In this document: in pieces, positions 24,620 through 37,368 of the stretch
How the letters are laid out: each line of letters starts with the position of its first letter
Numbering within the stretch: the first letter of the stretch is position 1
Assembly (NCBI GenBank): GCA_015680685.1
Contig: MNCI01015652.1
Coordinates: forward strand, 70,330 to 134,329
Length of the DNA: 64,000 nucleotides
Origin: Gnetum montanum
Taxonomy: Eukaryota > Streptophyta > Gnetopsida > Gnetales > Gnetaceae
Reading direction: 5' to 3'
The notes under the pieces: model-generated
The model's input: the letters and a program-made list of their open reading frames with translations, nothing else
Databases searched by the model: none
Told to the model about the DNA's origin: nothing
Made by a program: the position numbers and the translations under genes

Positions 24620-26470
24620 ACACCCTAGACTCTTGCAAGTGTGAAACCATAGGGCAACATTAGGAAGTTCATATTAACAAATGTCACATTCATCATCATC
24701 ATCGAAGTTTACCTCCACATCTTCTTCAACTACAGTACCTTTGCCCTTACCTCTCTAGTAGCCATGTTCAGTTTCTTTCTATCTCCTGTAGTCATGATCA
24801 CTATTATGCTCTTTAGATTCCTTAGCAATCTTCATAGTAGTTTGGAATTTTTCATCCAAAGAGTCCCATAATTTATCACCCTTTTCCAAAATGTTAGAAA
24901 CAAATTTTTATATGGGCAAGATTTTCCTATTCATCACTTCATCGAGTGGTGACTCCTCCTTGTGACAAAATCAGACCTCCCTTTTCTTGATGGAAGGATC
25001 TCTATTATACTCTTTGATACTTTTCTTTTTTTACAACTCACCTTCTTCTTTTGCTACTTGCTCTATCAACCTTTGTATTTGATGAGCTCTTAGTTTATAC
25101 AATCTCCCTTGGGCATAAATCGCAAGAGATCTTTTGGTTTTTACTCTAAGCCCATCTATGATGTGGTGGAGTTGTTCCCTCTAAGAATAATCATGGCTAA
25201 GGCATCAATGTAAGAGAGAATAATATTTTCCCATGGCAACATCCAAGGGTTCATATGTTCCTTGTTTCTAGCCTTGGATTTACCTTCTTGGATTGGACAC
25301 TCTAGAGTATGTTTGGTATTTGTCATTAAATAGTTCTAGAATGGTACTCAATCTTCAATGGATTTTGGCTCTAAGGATTGATACTAGCATTCATCCTCCT
25401 TGATAAGTGTCTTTGGGAAGAGTTTGAGTTTTTGCCAATAATTTTCAATGTTTTAGAAGGCATAGGAATCATGAAAATCTTATGGATGTGTCTATAGATC
25501 AGAGTTATATCCCCTCTCAATTCTTAGGATATTGTTTATATCTAAGCACTTGATCCAATTATCTTTCACATGCCTAGTTGGGATCTTTACTCCCTCTACA
25601 ATGTTAAACATGCTTTGAGTTGCCAATAGAGGTTCATCAGCAGCATTATTGTGTTGTCATTGATGATGTCCTATGTTACCCCTTCATTCATTACAAGCTT
25701 GGTGATCAGTATTGGTGTTCCATTGAGCACCTTCATCATGATTATTCTTTCTATGGCATCTCTTAGAATTAGAAGGAGAGGAAGAAGATGAAGAGGGAGA
25801 AGATGGAGAAGGAATGTCACCACCATGGTGTCTACTAACTCCCCTTTGGTTGTCATGGCCATGGTCATCAAATTTCTTATTATCTTGATGCTTATCCTAT
25901 CCCTTTCCTTGATTGTCATCTTTTCCTAAAGTCATATTATTGGTTGTAGACCACAAGTTCAGGGTCACACCTCCATCATTAGTAACAAGGGGTGGAGAAT
26001 TGTCATGTTGAGAGCCCTCAGAGGGAGGGCCTTTGTTGTCATCATAGTTCAACAATAATAAGAGATTAGTGAATCATTTTCCCTTCATAGCCTCATGATG
26101 CTTCTTCTAGTGTTGATCTCACTTGTGTTGCATTTTAGTGGGACAATAGTCCTAGTAGTCATATTCATGCACAACATACTCTTATTGACGATCATGGATG
26201 CCAAACTTCCTAAGAGGTATAAGTAGCATCATGGACACAAATCGATCAGGGGAATTATGATGTTGCCCTTCATATCTGCCATCACAACTACTCATCTTGA
26301 TGTTGGATGAAGGTGAAGTTGGACACATACTCATTTGGATGAGTATATACCACTTTGCACTCTTGTGGGACCAATGGTTTAACATCATCATGCCTATGAG
26401 AAGAAGAAGATATTTTGCAAAACAATTAAAATTATTATTGTGCTTTGTAATTATATGTCATGTGAGAGTG
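24620..26470 (-). pseudogene. Athila-like Ty3 Gag, second copy, decayed
   Basis: Homologous to the Gag at 1-1259. It has VYTHPNEY in the N-terminal part (about 26,345), a charged linker (25,670-25,920), and the core around 25,230-25,560, whose plus-strand text (ATCCAAGGGTTCATA, TTGGACACTC, AGAGTATGTTTG) nearly repeats that at the left window edge. Stops and frameshifts are dense. It lies between its primer binding site and the protease, as in an ordinary gag-pol element. Confidence 0.75.
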
Positions 26471-26546
26471 ATGTTGACCTTGGGTTCATCCAATGATATC
26501 AATAATATTCACTAATCCTAGATAGTGCATGTTTCAACAAATAGAG

Positions 26547-26564
26547 TTCCTAGAAATGGTGCCA
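26547..26564 (-). promoter_or_regulatory. Primer binding site, tRNA-Asp type (second copy)
   Basis: The minus strand reads TGGCACCATTTCTAGGAA right after the LTR. Alone it is weak. Together with the copy at 1386-1403, which is changed at partly different positions, it points to the same tRNA-Asp-complementary ancestor. Confidence 0.6.
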
Positions 26565-26565
26565 A

Positions 26566-28466
26566 TGATGAGTGGTTGAGGTACCCCTACACCCAGCCAT
26601 ATGATTTGATCAAATTCTATGGACTCTATAATTTCTAGTACACTAGTCTTCTAGGAAGTGAACCTTTTCCTAAAGGTCATTTATTGTCTTCCTAATTACA
26701 CTTCTAATGTACATGATATGGTTAAGTGTAATCAAGGCATATGATTCTTATTATTTTATGTTTTATGTTCTTTGGTGCTTAAAGTAGAGAGATGAAATAA
26801 TTTAATTAATTTAGTTTAACTAATTAACTACTCTCTAACTAGTCCTAACATAAGCATCTGGTCCACCTTTCTGTATATATCCTAAATCCATGTATCCACT
26901 ACTGAGTTACTAAGTGCTATGCTACTAGGCCCACTAAGCAATAACATTACTATGATTACCAAGTGAATACGTGTTTATGCTTGAAGCAGTTGTACTTGTG
27001 TATTTAACTTATCTTACTTAATCACTTAATTAATTTAATTACTGATGAGACGCGACCTGCGATATCGTGTCCCATGCGATATCGCGGTCCGCCGCCATAT
27101 CTATAAATAAGAGGCTGCACTCCCTTCATTTCCAAATCCTGGCTAGAAGTAGCGAAGCTCTGGCAGATTGATCACTCCAGAGTTAGAATTTTTCCCATGT
27201 GCCCGTAGTAGGAGTCCTAGAGTGAACGGCTCTTTATTCGAGTAGCTTGTAACCTAAACCCAAGTTGTGTACGGCAATAAAGACGAACTTGATTGGATAA
27301 ACCTTGCAGTACATGGTTTTATTGTTGTTTGTTTACTGCTTTCCTAGTGCGCGCAAGTACGACTTGATTACGAGCGTCTACGGACGTGTACGGCTAATCA
27401 AGGAATCGGCTGCTTGCCGCAACGCATGAGTACGACTTAACTACGAGCATTGGCTGCTTGGTAACCCAGTAGCGTATTCCAGGATTCTGCGCTTGGTCAT
27501 CCTAGTGGTAGTCCAATGTGTACGGCTAGTTGAGGAATCGGCTACTCATTGCTAGGCTAGAACGTGTGATAAGTACGACTTAGTTACGAGCACCCACGGG
27601 TGTGTACGGCTGGCTAAGGAATCGACTGCTTATCATACTTAAGCTAAATAGGTGCCTTAGTATGACCACTTCGAGCACTTGCATTACGTGTGGTGATCCC
27701 AGTAACGATTAGCATTTGGTAAGCCACAATTGCATAGTTTAGGGTGTGTCCGGTAAGTGGGAACGGATGTTGACGCTAGTTAATTTAGACTAGGACATTA
27801 GTTAGAGTTAGCTTAGTTTTCTCAACCCTTTCCTCTGATAGCATAGAAGATAAACCTGAAAATACCAAAAAAATCACATACCTCAGACTTGCTTAACCAT
27901 ACACCGTGACACTTACAAGCAAGCCTGGGAAGACAACGAACAATTAACCCTAAGTGTTTCTTGTGGCGTTAAGGCATTTAGTCTGCGGAGTTCGACTGGA
28001 TCGCGCGTGTACGCTCGTATTCGTATGGTTGAGTGTAGGGGTACCTCGCCACTCATCAATTACTAAGAAACATTAAACAAATAACTAAAAACATTAAATG
28101 TAAGAATAAAACATTAAACTATCTAGAGTGCTACAAGTTTTATTTAGAAGCTCATCTTTATTGCGATACATACTAGTGTGGTTCAAGTACAATAGTGCTT
28201 GAATAAGGATCCATACACTCAATGACTCCTGCTACAAGCACTCAGAAAAATATTTTAACTTTCAAATGAACAAAATATAAGAGCTCTACTACAACTATGA
28301 CTTAATTCTTCATAAACATGGTTGGGAGCTCATATTTATAGTTTTTGCTATAGTATTGCATTGAAGGGATCCCATAGATGTAGTAGACACTACATCGACA
28401 GGCCTCATTGATGGGGCAACATCATGTAAATAGGGGTTCATCAACATGACACTTTGATGCTCATCA
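26566..28466 (-). repeat. 5' LTR of the Athila-like element, interrupted by a younger LTR
   Basis: The plus strand starts TGATGAGTGGTTGAGG at 26,566 and ends GATGCTCATCA at 28,466. Subtracting the nested LTR and one target duplication (1021 bp) leaves 880 bp, in agreement with 888 and 881 bp for two other family members. The right part aligns with the solo LTR at 4900-5787 (CATCTTTATTGC, GCTTGAATAA, GAGCTCTACTACAACTA). It abuts the primer site and gag on its left, so it is the 5' LTR of the minus-strand element. Confidence 0.85.
27043..28058 (+). repeat. Young solo LTR (1016 bp) with perfect target duplication
   Basis: Starts TGATGAGACGCGACC and ends CGCCACTCATCA, flanked by ATTAC on both sides (27,038-27,042 and 28,059-28,063). 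It keeps many CpG sites (for example CGCGACCTGCGATATCG) that older copies have lost. U3 carries two GCGATATCG palindromes near 27,060-27,085 and a TATAAATA box at 27,102-27,109; AATAAA lies at 27,276-27,281. A segment from 27,357 to about 27,640 contains three diverged units starting GTACGACTT (27,357, 27,430, 27,573), which explains why it is longer than its relatives. It sits inside the older LTR at 26,566-28,466. Confidence 0.95.
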
Positions 28467-28659
28467 ATAATTGAAACCAAGGGAAAAATCAAAGACATAA
28501 AAATGAGCATGGAAAAAATCATTACAATCAGATAAATGGAAAGAGAAATTTTCACCATGACATGATTGATGATGGTGAATACTAGTTGCCTACTAAGAGC
28601 ATGACGTAGATCATAGAGGTAGTTAAAATACCCCATAAGCATCACAACAAAATGTGCAT

Positions 28660-30850
28660 CAAAAGGATTGATATGAATAACAAACCTAAATTTGTAAGAG
28701 GCTATGATTCTAATCTACAACATAATTTGCAAGTCTTCCATGATGCTTGCATCTTATAAAACATTGAAAGTTGGTGGCAAAAGCTTAAGCTCTTTCCTAG
28801 GACACTAATAGATAAAATTGAAGTGTGGTATAGATCATTGAAACTAAATTTAATACATTAGTGGTCCACAATGCTAGAACTCTTCAATGATAAATAACAA
28901 ACCTATGCAAGGGTGTCCAATATAAGGAAACAAATCCAAGAATGAAAACAAGAACAACATGAACCCTTAGATATGGTCCTAGATAGATACTATTCTCTAT
29001 TGAATAAATGTCTAGGTCATGGTTTCCCTTAAGAAGAGCAACTTTTCCACATCATAGATGGCCTTCATAGTTAAACAAGACAGACCCTTGGGATATATCC
29101 TTAAGGTCAATTATATGAACTAGGAACCCATCTGATTCAAAAGCTAATTTAGCATGTGGAAAAAGAAGAAGAAGAGCTATGTAAATAGGAGAATGTTGAG
29201 AAATATCACCTGGATCTAACTCTTTAAAAGAAGAAGGTCCATATCTATGATAAGAAAAAAGAGGCAACTCTTGATGAGGTGATTTCACAACAAAACTTAT
29301 TAATACAAAATTTTATTGATGATCTTGAAGAAAGATTAGATAAGATGTCAAAATAAATAAATGAAAAAGTTACAACTTGCATAGAAACCATAGAGGAAAG
29401 AGTAAAAGAAAACAAATCAAGTGATCATACCAAAAGAAGGAAATGGACCAAGAAATAACTAGGAACAATTATTGGCAAAAAGAGAAAATAGCTATATAAG
29501 AAGAGGTTATAGACTCAACCACAAAAGAAGATGATGGATGTGACATCTACCTATATGATCATCCAAAGGGCTATTAACTATTAATGTTCCATCTACATTA
29601 GTATTGGGCTTTTGTGTTGAACCCCAAGTTCATACAAAAGCAAATGCCTAAGAAATTACATTTCTCACAATGTAATCATAGAAAATCCTACAACCAACTC
29701 TACAATCCTAGTGGGACTTCTTATCAGCCTCAAAACTACTATCAAATGTATTGGGAAAACCCACAGTCATGGGGAAGGCCATTATCAAACTAGCACTACC
29801 CTTACTACTAGCTAGACCCATACAAATATTACATTCAACAACCTATTTTCCTAACTAGTTCTACTTCCTATACCTCAAATCACTACTACCACTCTCCTAA
29901 ATATCATCAACTTGCAACATCTTCTGAAGGATCATCACCTTACACCTCTAATCCTTTGTCATATCCTTAATATTCTCATACTTCCCTTCATCCAATGTCA
30001 CAACCAACAACACAAGAAGGTTCAACACCATAACATCAATGAAAGAATGTTACTTCTATTGTGAACATACACAAAAATGATAATCCTAGTAGATCCCCAT
30101 CACAATCTTAGAAACACCCTTTCTTTAGGATGGTTCTTATGCATAAGCACAAAACTTATGGACCTACTAGCTTATTTAAACCAAGACAATGCTAATCAAG
30201 TGTAACACCCTTCCTTTCGTAACCAATGTCCTTCAATCCTATGTAAAGGCCAACATCCATTATTACTCCAACACCTAATAGACACAATCAACATATGATT
30301 GTGGAGAGATAGAAACATCCATGCATCACTAATAGAAAAGGATGTAGTTGTGGGCCAGAAATTCAAAATGCTGACAAAACCCACAACAAAGATAATGAAC
30401 AAGTATGTGAGCAAAAATTAGTCTACATAGTAGCCACTAACCCAAAAGACACCGAGTGGCTTGAAAATGAGAATATAAAATTGTTTCAAAGATGCCTGGA
30501 AATAACTAATCCACTTATTAGTTCTAAACTTAAGAAAATAGACCAAATATATGACTTATACATAGATATCTTACACTCTAATTATACACCAAAAAATGAT
30601 ATTAAACATGGTGACATGGGAATTAAAATAGAAAATCAAGAAGAAGAAGCAAATACATCTAGACCCCCCAAAACAAAAATACCTTTGAGTCCAAATGAAA
30701 ATATATCTTTGAATGATCCAAACAATACTATCATCAATGTTAGATGTGTTCCCACGTGATTAATTAAATCAGTAACAGTGATAGATGGAAAACTAGTGGT
30801 GTATAACCAAGGGATTGTGCAATCCATCTCCCGAATGTGTAGCCATAAGA
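28660..30850 (+). pseudogene. Third copy of the Ty3 Gag, plus strand, 5'-truncated
   Basis: The plus-strand reading begins NNKPKFVRGYDSNLQHNL and QVFHDACIL, then ESWWQKLKLFPRTL, VWYRSLKL and WSTMLELFND, matching the first Gag copy residue by residue in the core. A Tyr/Ser/Gln/Pro-rich tail follows (about 29,660-30,120), then a lysine- and acid-rich end with an open stretch at 30,481-30,759. No protease or RT was recognised before the 3' LTR 2.2 kb further on, so this copy is gag-only or internally deleted. The 5' end is cut near the edge of the opposing LTR at 28,466. Confidence 0.7.
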
Positions 30851-33035
30851 TTAGTTATAGAGGAGATGCTCCATGCTAGTTCAAGAACTAATAAGTATTT
30901 TTCACCATTTTTTAACAATTTTTTATCATTTTCTTATTTCTTTCAAAATTTTCTGATTCTTCATGTGTTTTCCATTTCTTAATATTTTTCTTTTTTTTTA
31001 TACTCTTCTCTTTTCCTAAGTCATTTTCTTTATTTTTATGAATTTCTTTTATGTTTCTGTTAATAATATTGCCAAGTCATGATGTAGAAGTCAATGCTAT
31101 ATGTTGGATTTATATTCTATGCTATCAAGATGATTGGGTAAATAATTGTATATAGGAATGAGATCACCTCATCCATCCCTCTAGTTCTTTGAATAAAAGT
31201 TCTTTTTCATGAAAATAATTTGGTTCTTCTATCATGAAACTAAAATTAATCAATGACCATTGTACCTTGAAGAAAGAGAGAATGACCAACTAGAAATGGT
31301 AAGGGTGTGACCTCAAAGGAACTTGTTGGGTTTTCCTCTTATCTTCCTTCGTATGGTTTATGACTCCTTGAGGAATGTATCATCACTCATTCAACCAATA
31401 AATAGGAGGCTATGTCTTTGCATGGTGTGGTTTCCATTTCAAAAAAATTTAAAATAAAAAAAAAGAAGCAAAAAAATGAAAAAGAAATTAAAAATTAATC
31501 AAAAAAGGAAGAAAAAGAAAATAATAATAATAATGAAAATTCAAAGCACACCCATTAGACATAATAATGGGCTACAAGCATTGGTTGTGGGACTAGAAAG
31601 ACATGTTACCCATGCCTAAAGGTATGCCTGTAACTGAGGCCTTTCCTTCCTTATTCTTTTTTCTTCTCTTTTTAGAGTGATGATTGTTCTTTGAGGTGGT
31701 TGTAGACTCATGGTGGTTGGCAAGAAGAAATTCACCAATGCAAGGTTATTGTTCATGGTCTGGACTTGGTCTAAACTTAGACAAATAGGTATGCTAATCA
31801 TTTTAATCACATTTATCACAAGAACCTATTGTGAACATGTTCAAGTACCTTACATCCCAATCTCTATAATACCTTCTCATCCCATTATTCACTTCACTAC
31901 TATATGTGATTATGAGCCTTTTGGTCTTATGTAGTATAGTATAACATCCTAACCATGGTAGTTGTGTGTTGTTGGAAACAAAGTAATGGTCTACATTAAA
32001 CTTCTTAAGTGTACATGGACATCTATAGAAGTGGTTATGTAAGGGCATTATGGCAAGAGCCTTCTTTGGAGAGGATCCACTTGCATAACTTTTGTTGATC
32101 ATGGCTTTAAACTAACTTTCATATCTTCCAAAATATCAATGATGGTTTCTTTGAATTTATGCACGATTTTGGAACTACTTCTGATCCATTTCATTAATTT
32201 ATCCTACTTTTCTATTTTCATGTCCATTAATATTTCTTGGTCATCTTCTGAATCAAACCTTTGGTTCCAATTTTTCAAAAACTTACACTTATTAATCATG
32301 GGGGCTAGCAATGTCTTCTTTGAAATTTTTCTAACATCCTATTTTTGAACATCATAATAACTAATAGTAATTGATCAAAATAATGTTAATAGCTTGATGA
32401 TTTTAGTTACCTCATAGCCTTGGGCATAGTATGCTGTCATCACCTTGTGCTTAAATTAAAACTAAGGGATCCAAAAAGGGTTAATTATTAGAAAAAATTT
32501 ACCAAAACTAATGTTGATCCTTTGGTCACTACAAGTGATGCTAAATGAAATGCGTAAGGAAGAAGGTATTTGCTAGGCATGAAAATGAAGCTTAGAGTAG
32601 GAAAAAGAAGAATATGCTCATGGACAAATCATAGCACATACAAGATGGTAGCTCAAGCATTGCATGTTTGCTAGATCCATGGGACAATGAGATGAAATTT
32701 CTATCCATCCTTCAAGAATGTTCTACATAATCATAGAAGAATTAACATAACAATGAAGTTTAGAAGTTCGCCACTGCAAGTGGCAACAAGAAGAATCATC
32801 TTCACTAGATTTTTGAAGACCTTTGTGAATTTTGTAATCTTCAATGTGTATCCAATCTTTTTGTCATTTTTTCATCTTGTAATACATCCACTTGAATAAA
32901 ATTTTATAATGCAACACTTAGAGTCAGTTAGTAGTGAGTGTTAGTGAATAATCCCATCATTCCTAATTTTTTGTAAAGAAAGCTTGGTCCTATCCTGTTA
33001 ACTCAAGGACAAGTGTTTATTCAGTCATGGGGGTA
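30851..33035 (+). other. Non-coding internal region of the gag-only element
   Basis: No domain was recognised on either strand. An A-rich low-complexity zone lies at about 31,435-31,540. The segment ends in TCATGGGGGTA directly before the 3' LTR, where a polypurine tract is expected (about 33,027-33,035). Confidence 0.5.
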
Positions 33036-33916
33036 TGATGAAGCATTAGTTGGTTGTGACAACATAGCATCTTTGATGTAGCTACTTTGACATAGCTATG
33101 TTAATGAGGCCCCATCAACACATGCGATGATGCATTGACGAGGCCCCATCAACTTTGTATCTATTCTTTGCCTATAAATACATGTGCTCCTACTATGTAT
33201 TGGCATTCTTTAGTTAATAGAGTAGTTGACCTCTTGCAGTTTTATTACATAGTGTTAGAGAATAGTGAGTGCATGTAGTGTAGATTTGAGTCAATTGTAT
33301 GGCATCTTATTCCAGTGGCAATGTACCTAAATACATTTCATGAATGGCAATAAGATCGAGATTGATTCTTATTCATTGTAGTAGTTTGACTTAGATGAAA
33401 TTTACTTTCCATGAAATTTATATTTTAGATACTTAGTTAATATTTACATTTCCATGCATGTTAATGAGTCAGTAGAATGAATGGGACCAGTTTCAAGAAT
33501 AAACACGTATTTTCTTGGTAATCTTAGTAGCATTATTGCTTGGTTCCCCTAGTAGCATAGCCCTTGGTAATCATACTAGTGAATACATGGATTCAAGATG
33601 TGTACAGTAAGCTAAGCATGGACACTCATCACCTATAGGCTAGTTTAGACTTTACTTTATTTTGCTAATAAGTTAAATAATTGATATCTTTATTATCATT
33701 AGGAGTAGCCTTAGGCCAAAACAAAATCAAGAATCACATGCCTCATTTTGGACTGAACCATATGTGACAAAGCTACCACTAGTCCAACTAGGAAGACAAT
33801 GAACTACGATAAAGGCATAACAATCTAAATGCCACAACTAGTTCCATCCATAGAATTTGACTAGACCATGCATGGATGCTTATGGTTGGGTGTAGGAGGT
33901 ACCTTGCCACTTATCA
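33036..33916 (+). repeat. 3' LTR of the TGATGAG family (881 bp)
   Basis: Starts TGATGAAGCATTAG and ends TTGCCACTTATCA. A TATAAATA box is at 33,173-33,180. The 3' part aligns with other copies (GAATTTGACTAGACCATGCATGG, GGTTGGGTGTAGGAGGTACC). The sequence before it is purine-rich, and the 5-bp flanks (GGGTA and ATATG) do not match, so it is a 3' LTR and not a solo LTR. Confidence 0.85.
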
Positions 33917-33989
33917 ATATGCTAAACATTTTGGTTGTATTATAGGAACCTAGGAGCAAATGCCTAAAAATCATTCCCTAGCATTATAA

Positions 33990-34965
33990 GATCAATTACT
34001 TCGAGTGGTTCAACCACACTGACGTAATGGTGCTACAGTAGCTTAAGACAATGGATTGTGTGACCTTTATTATATCCCTTATCAATTGGTTCATCTAAGA
34101 AGAGGTCTTGGAATTTTACAGGATCCTCAAGCTGCACCTCATGAAGGAAAATCCCCTAGAGTGCTATTTGGTTTCTTCTATTTGGAAGACACAAGTAAAA
34201 GTGATGACAGCCATGCTACAAGAGTGATTTGGGCTACTAGCTAGGGGGAATGACATTTTCAGCCAATGCAAGTATGGAAGAGAAATACGATATCTTTCAC
34301 TAGTTCATTAGTAAGTCTAATTCTGGGTGGCTCTAGGCACAAGGTTTATACTTTATGAACCCTCAGCCTGAACACTAGGTGATGGGATGGATGATTGTAA
34401 TGAGCATCTTGCCATCCATGCACACCACTTATGTGTTTAGCCTTGCACTCCATGTTATGAAAGCCTTGAGGTTTGGGGAGGAAGCAAATTTTTCTTACCT
34501 CCTAATCAGGTATTTAGTTTATCATTGTAATGATAATTCTTTGAAGTTGTATTTTCCATTCCTTATCTTAGCAATTATCCAAAAGCATGGAGTTTTAGAG
34601 CTTCAAAGAAAAATAAAAGGTGCATCTTTCAGTACTCAAAAAGGATACCTTTGTTCATTCTCTAAATATTTACACAAAGGTCTGCCCATTCCTCAAAGAA
34701 TCAAAGGAGCCAAGTTCTTCATTGGCACTTGAAGCTAGTGAAATTTAAGAGTTTAGAGTCAAGGTTTAGAGCTAGCTCTAGGAGGTTTGAAAAACACAAA
34801 GGAGATCCTAATGGTGCTAAAGAGGCTTAGATCAACCCTCATCACCATGGACAAGAGGGTGGGGGACATTGAAAAACATGTTCATCCTCAAATCTAGGAT
34901 GATGGTGAAGGGGCAAAGCCCTCTCATTTTGAAGAGAATATGGAAGTGGAGGCAAGCTCAAAGGC
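33990..34965 (+). pseudogene. ORF resembling plant-transposon accessory proteins
   Basis: The plus-strand reading has three parts. The first (34,050-34,300) includes EEVLEFYRILKLHLM and WKTQVKVMTAML. The middle (34,379-34,732, open) includes MGWMIVMSILPSMHTTY, FSLALHVMKAL and LKLYFPFLILAIIQKHGVL. The tail includes LRSTLITMDKRVGDIEKHV, a probable short coiled coil. Spacing and hydrophobic pattern recall the putative plant transposon protein domain found near or inside plant retroelements, whose role is unknown. Two or more stops interrupt it. This assignment is from pattern only; it may be an element's extra ORF, and the probable LTR to its right supports that. Confidence 0.45.
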
Positions 34966-35347
34966 TTGATCTATGCCTCAAATTTTATTTTATTTTTGTT
35001 GATTGTATGGCTATGTGGCCATTGCTGTGATGTATGAACAAGTTTAATTTTGTTTGTTTTATTTTTAATTATACTATAATGGATAGATGGTTAGCATTAA
35101 TGTTATTTTTTATTATATATATGTTTATATATTATCTAGATATACTGTGCTTTAGCTAGATTTTTCTTTGCAAATTGATATAATGTAATTGTGACACCGA
35201 TTTATCAACAGTAGTTTTAACTATTTTTATAGCCACTTTAAGTAGCTATGCATGCATTATCCATAACAATGATTAGTATACATTAGTAATTTTTTTATTT
35301 TCTTTTTGCCTTAGTGGCTAGGCACTCATCAAAAACTAGTTAGGGGT

Positions 35348-36220
35348 TGTGTTGAATCCCTTATTACTCCAATTTTTAACTATATAAGTTTACCTTTTTA
35401 ATTTTTTACTGTTTTACTTTATTGAAGATCATCAATTTTTGTGATAAGTATCGATTAGTATATTCTTTATCAAGTTTTATTTATCGTAGGTCATCGTAGG
35501 ATTGATGGAAATAGATGTCAATTATATCGATCTTCATAGCTACTGTTATATGGATTGATAATGTAGAATTCTAAGAGAAAGTATCTCATGAAGGAATCAA
35601 GATATCAATTTGAATCACTAGGAGGATCTAAATCATGTGTCAAAGATGACAGAGATTGTGATATAGTTCAATAACTATGCAATTGATTATTAGTGAACTC
35701 CTCGATACTAATCAATTTCCAAAAATATTGATTTTTCCAATTATTGTTGAGTCTTCTTTAGTATAAATAAGAAGCTCATTTATGAATGAAAGTGATACCA
35801 AACTCAAGAAAAGCCCACACCAAATTGAATATTTCTTTGAATACTTGCATTAAAAATTATTAAGGAAGATTAGTGGTACCTTGTGGTAATCAACAACCAT
35901 TTGATGTTTATTAAGGCTATGAAGTTTCCACATTGTGAAGGCAGCAAAGTAGGATCACAAATAAGGTGATATTTCCTTTGTAATCTTCTAACATTTATGA
36001 TAAATTTATATATTTTCAATTTGGTTTAATCAATTTTTTCCATCTTTGAACATAAGATTAGAAGTTAGGATGAGGACTTTTGATTTCACTTATAAGTGAT
36101 AGTCATAAGTGTGCAATTTTTAATTGAATTAGGGTCTAATTATTTATTGTATTAATGATCTTTTTAACTTTGGAAGTGTTCCTCAATGGATACGACTCAT
36201 GGGTTAGGCATAGATGAGGT
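35348..36220 (+). repeat. Possible LTR with TATA box
   Basis: A purine-rich TTAGGGGTTG precedes TGTTGAATCCC at 35,348. Further on is TATAAATAAGAAGCTC at about 35,763, arranged like the U3 promoter of an LTR. The 3' end is not determined; the stretch TCCTCAATGGATACG near 36,185 could mark a boundary. No second copy is present for confirmation. Confidence 0.35.
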
Positions 36221-37320
36221 GACAACTTTACAATGAAGATAACTACTAAGATAACTTAGCACCAAACTTTGGTTGGCTTGTCACCCTTCTATAAGTCTTG
36301 CATCTTAAGCAGAGTATAGAAGGGAGGACATACCAAGTCTTGACTGGAGCTATTCTTGATTTGGGTGTTAGATGCTTTGATGAGTCTAGATCTTGGGAAG
36401 ATAGTTGAGTTTAACAATAAGCTTTAAGGTCATAGACCGTAGTTGTTGGAGCTTCAAGAACCTAAGGTTTTTTTAATCAAACTTTGAGTAGTATGAGTTT
36501 ACTTCTCCAAAATTGATGGAATCCTCCTTTAGTTTTGGTATAGCAAGCTCATGTGTTACCTAGGCCATGCTCTGAGGTTGTTGCTCATTTTAAGTGGGGG
36601 AGGGTTGTGAGAGAGGTAATAGGGTTGATGATGGCTTGCTACCTCCCCTAGAGTTAGGGTTCGTGGGGGTAGAAGATGTTGTTTGTTCCTTGTGCCTTCA
36701 AAAACATACTAGCGTGATAGTTCCATGCATTAGTAAGAGGAGGCTACAACCTTCCTCATTACCCCACTTGATAGGACTTTGCCTAGGAGGGTTACGTAAT
36801 TCAACTTTGCATTGGGGTGTAAACTAGGTGTCATAGGACATATTATGGGATGTTGCCTATGCTCATTAGAGTGTGATACCAACTACCAGCACATGGTAAT
36901 GAATTTGGAGGGTTCAACTGGTAGTCCTCATGGTGTCCACATGAGTTGAGTAAGGAATGCTATCTAGCTTTTATTAACGATACACATTTGAATTAATTGA
37001 AATAACCACTCAAGTTGCATGCTAACACTGGATTGTTTGTTGGCATGTGTTTTAGGAATGTTTTGCTGATTCCTCTTGACTTCTGTGTCAATTCTAAACT
37101 TAATTCTAAACTTAATTGAGGAACTCTTGGAGTGCTAGACAATGTGTTAAGGACAACGTTCTTACATAACCTTTAGGTGAAAAGTGTTTACAGAAACTTC
37201 ATCACCAAGAGAAAAAGAACATATGCAGACACAAATGGCCAAGCATATTGTTGACAACGATGGCCCGAAGAATATGCAACTAATATTACGAAGGAAACAC
37301 TAAAGGCTTAGGTTTGGAAT
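36221..37320. other. Spacer, no recognisable gene
   Basis: Only short open frames without domains. A tandem TTCTAAACTTAAT pair lies near 37,090-37,120. The last 50 bp belong to the 3' flank shared with the other P450 copy. Confidence 0.5.
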
Positions 37321-37368
37321 GTCACCACCCGCATTCCATATTTGGAAGGTAACGTACTGTACTTGCGT

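Noticed and set aside
36594-36827. Open frame of 77 codons
   Set aside because: No recognised feature and typical of random open frames in this composition.
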